Shown piece after piece: positions 35,897 to 47,539 of a DNA stretch of 64,000 nucleotides. The position numbers were made by a program, and so were the translations under genes. A model generated the notes under the pieces. The model made no database searches. It saw only the letters and a list, made by a program, of their open reading frames with translations, and had not been told where the DNA came from. Location: assembly GCA_021234155.1 (NCBI GenBank), contig JAJEKV010000036.1:6533079-6597078 (forward strand). Direction: 5' to 3'. Every line of letters begins with the position of its first letter. The stretch's first letter is position 1. The DNA is from Isoetes taiwanensis (Eukaryota; Streptophyta; Lycopodiopsida; Isoetales; Isoetaceae).

Positions 35897-38800
35897 ATGG
35901 CACGGAAGATTATCTGTGGAAATTGTGAATCCGAGACTTTAGAATGGTATGAAGAAGTGAATGATGGCAATGGCGGATATATGTGCTTTAATTGGAAGAA
36001 TTACGACGAAAACGTAGGATGTGCAAAAGTTGTTAGCGTTCAAGAATTTAATAGGTACCTGAAAAATGAATTATCAAGCGAGGTTGGATCTGTTGATGAA
36101 ACAAAGGAGGCCACAAATATCAAAGCGAAACCTAAGCAAGCAAGCAGGAAAGCTGAGAATGTCGCAGCTTTATTAAGGTAAAGGCCCAGCACAGACGACT
36201 TCTGTTATTCATTAAGTTATCAGATGGTTATCAACAGGCTGTATTCTGTCGTACAGAGGTGATCTAATTGTGAAAAGGCAAGCCCTTCTCCCAAAAGTTC
36301 TCAGTGTGTCTGAAGGAGCAGCAGTTATCAGAAGGCCATTTAAATCACCACTACCTGGGGGTAATTGTGGCAGCACAAATGAGCTGCTTCGGCGTCTTTC
36401 AGCTCGTAAGCGATTTATACCATGGGGATCACCACGGCAGGCTCTACTTTCTCTCAATACCAATCTATTGGCAGTTGGCGATGTGCCAAAAGAACAACCA
36501 GATGACCAGGAAGAGCTCCCTCCTGATATAGAGCCTCTGATTCTTTGGCAACCAGATGAGAATGAGGATGATGTCACTGAGAATCAGGAACCAATAATGG
36601 TAGATCCTATCCTTGTCAAGTTTTTACGGCCACACCAAAGGTATGTCTGCTTGTCCAGAGTAAGGGATCTAGCATTGAATTTGGGATTTGCAGATCTTAC
36701 ATTAGAGAAATTGGTAGCTTTCTAATTGCCATTTTTGTGACTACCTATTTCCAAGTCTATCATTCCTCCTCAGTTGTATGTACAGTAGATCTTTCTTGAA
36801 CTTGTGCCACCTATGATGGAAAATTTACATTCTATGCATATTTAAAGTAGATTCCATTTACATTGGTGCTAAAGGAGTACTGCAAATATGTTGCAGAGAA
36901 GGTGTTCAGTTTATGTTTGAGTGTGTTGCTGGACTTCGTGAATTTTCTAAAGGGGACAACAATTTGGCGGGATGCATTCTTGCAGATGATATGGGGTGAG
37001 TATTTTATTTAATTGTGATATATATGTTTTATCTACACACTGGCACATTGATTTCTTGGTTGCATGTTTTTTCTCTTCTTGATTTAGGTTGGGGAAAACC
37101 TTGCAATCTATAACTCTTCTTTGGACATTGTTACGGCAAGGATTTAACTCCACTCCGATGGCCAAGCGGGTGATAATTGTCACTCCTACAAGCCTTGTTA
37201 GTAACTGGGAATCTGAAATCAAGAAGTGGTTAGGAACACGCGTGAATGTAATTGCCATTTGTGAAGCCTCCCGCTCTGAAGTTCTATCAGACATCTCTAA
37301 CTTTCTTTCACCACGCAATATATATCAGGTACCAGGTTTGACTTCATCTCTATTTTTGTTCTAGGGAAAGTCATATATAACCGTTGACAATACAAAAAGA
37401 GGGTGCATTCCTTTGGTTTCTTGTGTTATTGAACAATTGGTAGTCTAGAGACAAAGCAGCGCCATACAAATCACTTTTAAATGGCTCAGAATTTATTTTG
37501 ACTCTATTTTTGCAGGTCCTGATTATATCATATGAAACATTTCGAATGCATGCAGCTAAGTTTCAGAAGGAAGGTTGCTGCGACCTCCTTATATGTGATG
37601 AAGCTCATAGACTAAAGAATGATCAAACTTTGACAAACCAAGTAAGTCCTTGGCGCCTTTATCAGTTAAATTATGTAAGCAATGATTCCTGGTTGCCATA
37701 AATTATTCTTCCTTGTATCTATCTTTACAGGGATTGGACTGTTGACATGTTTTTCAATAACATCTGGACAAAGAATTGTTGTTTTCTGTCGGAACATTAA
37801 CACCTAACACCTTAATATGCTTGTATTGTTTTTTTAATGTTCAAAGCTGTGAATCTTAGGGAATCTGCATATGTGAACTAGTTGTTGGCATGGCTTTATG
37901 CGTCAATCTTTATCTGTTCCGATCAATCCTTTTACTATGGTTTTGTATCTCTAAGTCACTTCTTAATATCTCAGTTTCTTCGCTTAATATTTGATTTTCT
38001 AATATGTGTACATGTTAATAAGATATTATCTGAGCATTGCCTTTTATTTTTGCAGGCCCTCGCTAGTCTACAATGCCATAGACGGGTTCTTCTGTCAGGA
38101 ACTCCAATGCAGGTAAGTATGCTTGCTACAGGATTATATGCATTTGGCTATTACATTATTAAGTTCTGAGATGTATCTTTCAAAAGAACGATCTAGAAGA
38201 ATTTTTCGCAATGGTGAATTTTACAAATCCTGGTATACTAGGAGACGCAACAGTATTTCGGCGCTACTATGAGGTGCGTATGGAACATAATTTTTTGAAG
38301 GTACATTGCATCAGTGTATGCTTATCCTTGTTTCCTTTCAGACGCCTATTTTATATGGACGAGAACCAGATGCTACTGATGAGGCGAGAGTATTAGGTGT
38401 TGAAAGGTCTGCAGAATTAAGTGAAAAAGTTAATCAGGTAGTAAAGGAAGTTTTCTATGTCTTGCTGCTTTCTTAAGAATCACTATTTTCTTCTTGTTTG
38501 TGAAAATCAATTTAAACTTCTTGTTTCTTCTTGTTTTTTCTACTCGAGTTCTTTCTAAAGTTATGGATATCTGAACAAAAAGGATATTCTAACTGCAGTT
38601 ACATTTGTTTTGATGTCGCAGTTCATTCTTCGTCGTACAAATGCTTTACTATCAAATCATCTACCTCCAAAAGTAAGAAACCTTGGCACATAATGTACAT
38701 TATAGTAGTAGACCATCACGACCGAAAGATTATTATTGCAGATTGTGGAGGTTGTTTGCTGCAAGATGACGCCACTTCAGTTAAAGCTATATCACCATTT

Positions 38801-40925
38801 CATCCACTCCAAGAATGTAAGATTTTCTTCATACTTAAGAAACTTTATATGAATACAAGAATCTAAAATTTCAGTTGATTAGGTTCGCCAAGCACTAGAA
38901 GACAAAGCAAAGCGTTCACGTGTTCTAGCATCGATTACAGCACTTAAAAAGCTTTGCAGTCACCCAAAGGTAATACCATCTCGGTAATTCTTCATATGCA
39001 CTTTCATGCTCTCCTTATTACAAATATTAATATTATGCAATTTTGATGATACAAGCTTTTATGCTGCATGGAACGTGTAAATTGGCTATAGGTAGTTAGG
39101 TGATAGATGTTGCAAGGGAACATTTAGGGGAAGTATGCATAGCCTGCTCCAGACAAAAGTTCATCCTTTTCTGATTCACGAATTTTATTAATGCTACAGC
39201 TGATTTATGATACGGTGAGAGCTGGTGGGTCTGCTGCAGCTGGTTTTGAGAACTGCAATGAATTTTTCCCACAGGAAATGTTTACTGGGAGGTATGCAAG
39301 GTAACCTGTTGGTTAATTTTCTCCACCGGTGCTTACCACTTTTGGGGTTCGTTTGTCAGGACTGGATCATGGACGTGTGCTGATGGAAGCTGGATCATGC
39401 TTTCTGGCAAGATGGCCGTGCTTGCGCCCTATTGTAAATCTTGTGGCCCAGTACACCAAGTGATCAATTGTCCTTGTGTCCAAATTACATATGGGTATGA
39501 AGATGAAACTAAAGTTTAAATAGCTGGATGTCAGGAATTTATGGCTTCTAATAAATTTGCATGCTGCTTGATAAATATTTTGCATTATTGGCTTCATATA
39601 TCTACTTACCAGACCCTGGACTGTTTTAAATATCTCGAGTAGGAAGAACTACCACCCATATTTGAGGCTAGATGGGACAACCTCCATAGGAAAAAGGCAA
39701 AAGCTGGTGCAGAAATTCAATGATCCTGCAGCGGTTTGTTCTTTATATATATTGGTTGTTCCTTCAACTTATTATGAACAAGAAGCGAATAATAAAATAT
39801 AATGCAGAACGAATTCGCATTTCTCTTGAGCAGTAAAGCAGGAGGCTGTGGACTTAACCTGATTGGAGGAAATCGTCTGGTACTTTTTGATCCTGACTGG
39901 AATCCTGCCAATGACAAACAGGTCAATGAAATTTCCTTTTGCTTCCCACTTAACCATGTCAAGGTTTCACATTTCTGGGCTCCAGGCAGCTGCACGAGTA
40001 TGGCGTGATGGGCAAAAGAAAAGAGTCTTCATATATCGATTTTTGGCAACCGGTACCATTGAAGAGAAGGTTTAACCACTTTGTTTACAAGTTCCAACTC
40101 TCGGATGAAAGTTAACACTGTTTATTATATCATAAGGTCTATCAAAGACAAATCTCAAAAGAGGGACTTCAGAATGTAATCAACAAAGGGGACGCAGATG
40201 ATCCAAAATCGCAGGTATTTAAAAGAGATTAGCTATATGATATCTACTGTGGTAGTTTCTATCAATCTGGCATTACAACTGTATGTCAAACTTCACCGAT
40301 TCATGAACTTATGTATTTCTAGGTAAATACTTTGTCCATGGAGGACTTGAGAGACTTATTCACTCTGCGTGAGGATGTCAGGTTATAACGTTTCTATTAG
40401 CTTTGTGCAGCTTTCTTGTATTGTTCCTCATTTTCATTTACATTTGGGTCAACAGGTCCGATACCCATGACACTTTGGAATGTAATCGATGTTCAGAAAC
40501 TGTAGAAGTAAATGTTCTGGACCATAAAGATGTAAAGGCATACTTGAAACTTCAGTGGGAGGTTGCCCAAGATATTGAGTGGCTTTGCTGAAGTTACCAG
40601 GTCATCTTTGGAGGCGGCAGCCGTGGGAGAAACAGGCAAGGAGCCATGGTCAATGGGTGGGTCCCATTTATTAGGTAAGACCATTCTCAGTAGTCCTTGT
40701 TAGGTTGGTAGTCCTGCAGAGGTTGAAAACTGAACATCACTCCTGGTTTGTCCATGGATCCTTTATTACCCGGTTGCAGGAGGTGATGGGTATTCACCAG
40801 TTCGTACTACTATGGGAAAACCACTTTCTGATATTTCAACTATTGTGTTTAGGTATCTTTTGTTTTCTGCCAAATGAATGGCAAAATCTTTACCCCATGG
40901 AGACCTTGGCGGCTGCCAGCATCAA
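35897..40925 (+). CDS. RAD54: RAD54 homologous-recombination translocase, copy 1 (3'-truncated, disrupted)
   Basis: RAD54 is a Swi2/Snf2 double-strand DNA translocase that works with RAD51 in strand invasion and chromatin remodelling during recombinational repair. Exons, mostly with clean GT-AG junctions: 35897-36177, 36257-36640, 36897-36995, 37088-37328, 37516-37641, 38056-38112, 38187-38273, 38342-38437, 38622-38672, 38742-38816, 38883-38969, 39200-39291, 39360-39494, 39613-39733, 39808-39921, 39986-40069, 40137-40214, 40323-40381, 40456 onward, and a last exon from 40863. Motifs: DDMGLGKT (Walker A, split by an intron), CDEAHRLKN (DEAH box), [21 protein letters not shown] and [10 protein letters not shown]. 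Exons 1-12 read cleanly. The exons at 39360 and 39613 are frameshifted, and the exon at 40456 hits a stop at 40589. The last exon dissolves into the minisatellite near 40905-40925, so the C-terminus is absent. Confidence 0.9.
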
Positions 40926-43050
40926 GCCAAACCTAGATAGCATGTTGGAGCACATGGCATGTTTGGCTTCTGTAATGTTTGGGCCCTAGGTGGCATATTA
41001 GACCGCGGCATGTTGAGCCACCTTAGCATGTTGAGCCACCGCTTCGGCATGTTTGATCTTAAGGTGGCATGTTAGATCCTAGAGTGGCATCTTGGGCACC
41101 ATCTTCTTGTTTGACCATGGCACATGTTGAGCCCTAGGTGCATGTTTGAGCCACACTTAGCTGTTAGGCCTAGGATGGCATGTTGGGTCACATTGGCATC
41201 AGCCATCTTGGCGTGTTGAACCGATTGCATGTTTCGCCACCTTAGCATCTTCGGAACTTAATTGTGGCATGTTGGAACCCATGTGAACTTTGAGGCCACG
41301 CAGCATGTTGGAGCCTAATTGGCATGTTGGAGGCTGCGCCAGCATGTTGAGCCACCTTGGCATGGTGATCTAGGTGGCATTTTGGAGCTGTGCCCAGGAG
41401 CCGCATGGCATGTTTGAGCCCTGGGTGGCATGTTGGAGGTGAGGTGGCATGTTTGGGCACGGCATGTTTTGATCCTAGGTGGCATGTTGGACCGTGGCAT
41501 GTTTTGACATGGCATAGCATGTTTGAGACCACCTTGGATGAGCCCTAAGTCGTGTGTTTGAGGGCCACCTTTGGCATGTTTGATCCCTAGGTGGCGTATT
41601 TAGACTTTTTAAGTGACATCTTGGGTAATGTGGCATGTTTGGCCATCTTATGTTCACAGGCCCTAGGTGGCATGTTGGAGACCCGGTGGCATTTTGGGCC
41701 ACGCGGCATGTGGAAACCGCGTGTGTTTGGAGCTAACGTGGCATGTTGAACCCCGTCGTTTGATCCACTGGCATGTTGGGCCGCGTAGCATGTTGGCTAC
41801 GTGTATGTTTTGAGCTTCACCTTAGCATGTTTGAGCCGTTGGCATGTTGTCTGCAGCGCCAGTCAGACCCATTGGCATGTTGGAGCCCGCGTGGCGCCAG
41901 TTTGGCAGACCACGCGCCGCCCGTTCGGTGGCGGGCACGCATGGCATGTGGCATATTGGAGGCAGTAGCGGCATCTTGGGCGTGGCATGTTGAGCCACTG
42001 CTTGGCATGTTTGCAGGCTGCTGGCATGTTCCGGTCCCTAGGTGGCCATTGGAACTGTAACATCTTTGGTGCATTGTATGTTTGACTGGGTGGCATGTTG
42101 GAGGGCCGGGGTGGCATCGTTTGAGCCACGCCCGGCGTGATCTAGGTGGCATGTTGGAGCCCTGAATTGTATTTGAGCAACCTTGGCCTTGCTGGAGCCC
42201 TGGGTGGCATGTTACTTATTGCGATATTTGGGCTTCCACCTTGGCATGTTTAGACCCACATGGCGGCTTGTTTAGTGGCATGGCATGTTTTGTATGTTGA
42301 GCCACAGTGGCATGTTTGTTGCATGTGTGGCATGTTTGAGGCATGTTTGAACCACATGGCATGTTTGATCTGGGTGGCATGTTGGAGCCTGGGTGACATC
42401 TTGGAGGCGTTAGCCAGCATGTTTGAGCTAGGTGCCATGTTGGGCCAGGGAGGTGGCATGTTTAAGCCAACTTGGCATGTTGGAGCCTAGGTGGCATCAT
42501 TCAGGCCGTGGCATCTTTGAGCCACCTTGACATGTTGGAGTAGGTGATGTTTGGGCCACCTTGGCATGTTTGAACCCTGGGTGGCATGTTGGGCTAACGT
42601 GGCATGTTTGAGGGCTACCTTGTCTGTTTGATCCACAGGTGGCATGTTGAATCTACCACTTGTGTTTGGAGCCTAGGTGGTATCTTGAGCGCCGTGACAT
42701 TGTTTAACCTTGGCATGTTTGGGCTGGGTGGCATGTTGGAAACTTGAGGTGGCATGTGAGCCGCCTTGGCATGTTGGAGCCCTAGGTGGCATGCAGGCTC
42801 ATTGGCCGGCATGTTGGAGCCTAGGTGGCATGTTTGGTACGCCTTGACCCTTGGTCTGGATCCTGGTGGCGTGACCGGGCCCACACTGCCTGGCATGGTT
42901 GGGCACCCCAGCATGTTCCCAGGGCACCCCAGTGGCATGTTCGTGGCATGTTTGAGCTATGTTGAGCCGCATGTTGGAGCAAGGTGGCATCTTGAAGGCG
43001 TGGTGGCATGAGGCTGAGCCCTGGGTGGCATGTGTTTGAGCCACACCTTG
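40926..43050. repeat. 19-bp minisatellite array, copy 2
   Basis: The same TGGCATGTT-core 19-bp units as at 28.5-31.3 kb, with the same A and B variants, about 2.1 kb long and even more damaged by indels. It starts inside what should be the last RAD54 exon of copy 1. It ends in the same CACCTTGGCATGTTGACTTTGGC flank as the first array. Confidence 0.93.
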
Positions 43051-43864
43051 GCATGTTGACTTTGGCTGGCACGGTCGACAAATGACGCGGTGTATGAGAA
43101 AGGAGAGAAAATGATATACAAAGAGATGATTTTTGGGTGCGGAATGGTAGTAAAAGCCTTGGGAAATAGCAAATCATGCCTTAGAAGTAACATCATGGCT
43201 CATGCAAAGTACCATTACCCAAATTCAGGTGGTCTTCGAGCTTTTAACTTTGGTGTCTTGAACCTTTGACACCCAAGTATTCAGGATGCTTGGGTAATCA
43301 AATATTTCTTCAAAGTACTTATGATTAGACAGATTGGACGTAACTGGTTTCAAACCACTAGCTCCTCTGCTTGTACATGTGGAGTTAGATGCTGGTGGGT
43401 CGTAATGAGTGAGCCATATAACTCTTTGTGTTTTGACTAAGGCAATATTGGCGTGAGGACTGGTCACGCTGGTTCTTAGAAACCATGAGCCACTAAAAGA
43501 GCACTGTGACAAAAGGCACCACCTTGGAAAGAGGCATCTCTTCAAAAGACCACTTTTTGACTGGGAGGGCAACGCCTTAAAAGATGCTAAGTACACATGC
43601 ACAAAACTATGAAATCCTTAAAAGAGCCACGGTATCCTTGAAGGCCATGCATCCATATAACTGTGTGTGAGTTTTCAAAGAATATTCAAAAAGAAACAAC
43701 TTCACATGTTTCATTATTTTAACAGCCGGATAGTGTTCAAAGTTTGTGATGGTAAAAATGTGATACTTAATATATTGTATATGGGCTACCAATTGTTCAC
43801 CTTTACATTTACTATCACAGCTTTCTTGATTAGCTGATGAGCGGTTTGATCATCTGCGCGGGTT
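43051..43864. repeat. Flank of array, copy 2
   Basis: Corresponds to 31346-32192: shared words include GGAGAGAAAATGATA, GGAATGGTAGTAAAAGCC, TTGGGAAATAGCAAATCATG and CATGGCTCATGCAAAGTACC. The A/C-rich degenerate repeats are present but garbled. Confidence 0.7.
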
Positions 43865-44150
43865 TGTTGAAATACTTCAGGACACACACAGCTTTTCCCA
43901 CAAGGACAAGATCCAGGAATTTTACATTCATAACAGGATGCATATTTAGCCATCAATGCAAAGGCCACTTGGACTAGTGCTTTACAATAGGCAAAGAGTG
44001 CTATAATACTTTGACATCGTTGCCATCTTTTGGCAAAAGGGGTAAGGTTAAAAGTCTCCTCCTAGAAAGGAGTTTGAGCACCCTCACAGCTTTAGCCTTT
44101 TGAACCAGAAATAAGTTTGTATCTCACTTCCCCAAGATTCCTCAGCTTCA
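43865..44150 (-). mobile_element. Ty1/copia 3' LTR, copy 2
   Basis: Corresponds to the copy 1 LTR with many small differences. It runs from TGTTGAAATACTTCAGG to CTCAGCTTCA, again followed by the TCCCTCC complement of the polypurine tract. Boundaries are inferred from copy 1. Confidence 0.6.
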
Positions 44151-45870
44151 TCCCTCCCTTTTGCATCTTTAATCAAATTCCTTCAGGATCAAAACACTTT
44201 TTATGGGTTAAAGAGAGAAACTGCAAGCACTTTACAGGAACAACTCATATGACAGATTCAACAATTCAAGGAGGGCTTAGCACACATCTGTTTGTTTGCG
44301 AAATCTAATGCTGGTGAAGATATACAAATAATCAATTGGACAATAAGCATAATAAATCTTCTTTAAAATTTTTGATTTAGTATAATGATAATGTAGCTCA
44401 ATATGTTTAGTTGGGAATGAAAGAACCCTCATCGCTTTGGTAATGCAGTTATCCTTGGTGGAGTGGGCCCCACGGGTCACGATGGAACAAATGTTAATCG
44501 CAACAAACCAATTCTCTGCGGTGTGGTCTGCGACAACATACTCTGCTTAGTAAGTGGAAGCAGGCCCCATCGTTGCTTTTTGCTCATCCCAAACTAAGTT
44601 TTCCCCAACAAAGGCAACTCCCACACAGGCCAGAGCCAGAAGGTATCCGGGGACCACCCCAGTAGGCGTTTTGTATGGCCCTAGCAAAGGCCGTACATCA
44701 ACATCATTGCAGCACAGCGGCACGTGGCTTCCTGAAGTGAAGTGCCATTTCAAAGTATCTCAAACCCTTTGGCGACAATCGTGAACTTTAATGGGGATTG
44801 ATGCGCTTGAATTGACCAAAAGGTATAACTAATATGGGGTGGCATTGGCCACATCTATTACTCAACCAAACTAACATGAGACAATTTTCATTTGCAATCT
44901 TTCTTCCTGATTGCAAGGACTTGTTTTTGCGGAGCGGGTTTTGGAGTATATTGGAACTAACGAGAGGAGTACTTTGCTTGATTTTGCTTCAAAGGAGGCC
45001 AAACTTTTCAATGGTCACAGAGATATATGGTTAGCAGAAGATGCTGTAAACCCAGGATGTCCGTTGCGCCGAGCATACCAAACGGCAGGTGAATTTCACC
45101 CCAGATCCAATCTCAAAAATTTGGAGATAATAGAGCTTTCACTTTTATATAGTATAGTAAATCAATTTACCAGCAGAATGCTCATTATCATCAACTGCCA
45201 GAGCAAGCAGAAAACATAAGAGGACCTTCTTGCTTGAGTAAATGTTCAAATCAAGCACTGGAAGGAATCGGCTGAAAGCAAGAAGGGTGAAACAATCTTT
45301 TTCTGAACCACCATCCTGGGAAGCTTGCTTCAAACCATAAAACTTTCTCGATCTACACACACCAGTGTTCTTGTCCCATTACAGTTAACAAAACTTGACT
45401 AATAGTTGTACCATATAAATCTCTTCCTCAAATCCCCATTTCGAAATTTGTCTTTATCCATTTTGATGTATGTGAAGATCATGTTGCCTTTTGAGGCTAT
45501 AACACTGCCAAACTTATGAGGCGTACAATTGGAAAAAGGGTTTCCTCAACAATCCTACCTTCAACACAGAGAAACCTTTGAAACCCAACGCCATGACTTT
45601 AGATTTATCTGAGAACCATCGGCTTTAACCTTCGAAATTCTTGGTCACTTACATTGAATGAGCTTTAGTCTTTGAGGTGATTCCACCAGGATTCTCAGCC
45701 TTGCAATGATCCAGGATTCATGTTGACTTCCATACCATTTTCCACGTTGATGGTGGGAACATCGACCAATTGGATCGTAGGTCATAATAGCGGAATGATA
45801 ATCTAAAGTCCAGATTCAAATCCGGTTCCAAGCTCGTGCAACAATAGCATCATCATGAAGGAACCTCATG
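44151..45870 (-). mobile_element. Ty1/copia pol remnant, copy 2
   Basis: The same element as in copy 1. Minus-strand TKHIELHYHYTKSKI (about 44.39 kb) is the RNase H end, and KFYGLKQASQ (about 45.33 kb) is the 'SLYGLKQAPRAW' RT motif. Pieces of the HQMDVK and KVKADGS regions are recognisable at 45.45-45.65 kb but garbled. It sits at the same distance from RAD54 as in copy 1, so insertion preceded any duplication. Confidence 0.75.
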
Positions 45871-46420
45871 ATTCAACTTCATCATCACATGGGCACACCC
45901 TCATGAATAACTTCATCAAGACCACCCATGATCTTCCTCATCATGATAAATAAATTAGCAAAGATCATAAGCAAGTTTCAGGGACATCAAACCCCATTTG
46001 AGTTTGCGAACTTTGATTTGACAACATAAGCATTAGAGATCATTGCAAAATTAGACATATTTGTACAAAACAAATGAGCATGAAATTGAGGATCTACAAC
46101 AATAGAAACGATGATGGCCGGCGGTTGGAGTTTCCATTGGGCATTGATGTTGAAGAAGTTGTGGAGGACTCGCATGGATGATGATGGATTACTTAATGGG
46201 TTTCGCGATCCAATTTGCGGATGATACATTCCTGCTGCTTCATGCGGATGAGGTCGATCTCAAGCGGCCAAGAATGTTTTGGATGCCTTTTCTTTAACCG
46301 GGATGCTTGTGGCCCACGGTGGAAGTGCTCGGCCGTAGCTGGTCTTGGAGGAACCTCCTCTAGTAGTTAGTCGAGTTCCCACAGGCTCTAACACTATACA
46401 CCACGGTACATAGTATTAGG
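45871..46420. other. Unassigned sequence between the copia and LINE remnants, copy 2
   Basis: Corresponds to 34231-34820, including the CATCATGAAG...CCTCATGA repeats and the ATTTGTACAAAACAAATxxGCATGAAATT block. No function is visible. Confidence 0.4.
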
Positions 46421-47360
46421 CATACCATTTGGCTTGGACAGTAATGCTAGGGCAATTTAGGCGGAGACATTACAAAATCTTAAGCAACACATTTGTGAGG
46501 TGGAGTAAACTCACCATGGGTAGGATTCTGGTAGCTTCCAGTCAGTGCTCTGTAGCACTCATGTTTACGCAGCCTCCTGCATGCTTGCGCCAGGGTGTGG
46601 TTAAGGGGTGGATGACACCATTCGCAATTTTGTTTGAGGAGCAGCGAATGAGGAGGGCTTATAGTGAAGGTGATGCCATGGTGAAGTGTGGCCATCCCAG
46701 GGCCAGTGGGGGCTTGGGTATGCTTGATGTGTCGTTGCACGAAGGTTACAGTGTCGAAATTCATACGGCGGTTGTTGCGAGCAACAATCGATTTAGCTTT
46801 GTTGGCACAATCGCTTCGTCACTCTATTGTGTTTAGGAAGCCGGCCAATTCCGCGACTCTCGATTACCGTGGAGGCTCTGTTTGATTCTGGAAGCTTCAT
46901 TCCCTCATGCTTAGCCTTTTCTTAAGGTCTCCCAAAAGACACGGAAGGTGGTCGAGGTTCTCTTTTTATTGGACCCTAGCAGGTGTGTGGTAGCCTCATC
47001 GCCCTTTCTCTGGTACCCTTGGACTCTGCCATCTCCTTGGCCTCTTTCCCTCACCCGGGTGCACCAGGCGTGGGCTGAAGCACTTTCACAGGGGTAACAT
47101 CCATACATGATTGGTATTGGAAGGTCATAAAACCGTGGGAGTTTTTTAGGGAACTTCAGAAAGCCATAGGGGTATCCTATAGGTTCTAAAGTTTGACACA
47201 CAGCCAAAGTAACCCGCTTAAATTTAGAGAAATATGCATCTTCTTGGGGAAGAAACCACAGTAAGCTGGCCTGGGCTCCTTCTTTCGCGAGATGTGTTTC
47301 GGCCCGCATATCCGGCGATAACATCAGGTATTTCTCCAGACTCAGATAATTATATTTTTG
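46421..47360 (+). mobile_element. LINE reverse transcriptase C-terminal fragment, copy 2
   Basis: A plus-strand frame (46429-46836) carries WSKLTMGRILVASSQCSVAL and then RASGGLGMLDVSL, matching the conserved post-RT segment of plant LINEs ('LSMAGRILVA...GGLGMLD'). Further pieces (NSATLDYRGGSVWILEASSL, TRRGLKHFHRGNIHT) continue in other frames to about 47.35 kb. Endonuclease and the RT core are missing. It ends about 180 bases before RAD54 exon 1. Confidence 0.65.
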
Positions 47361-47539
47361 TATATTCATTTAGGATCTAAGTTCCATGCTCTGGAGATTG
47401 ATCTGCCGCAAATCAAATGTCATTCCGTCACCTCCAGTATGTCAAAATTGTGATTTGGATGCTGCTTTAACAAGATACTTTCTTGGCCAGGTCCATGATG
47501 TGTATTCAAGGCGAGGACAATTCCTTTAGGTTTTTCTGA

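Noticed and set aside
36212-36577. A 121-codon minus-strand frame over RAD54 exon 2
   Set aside because: It is antisense to a well-supported exon with clean splice sites.
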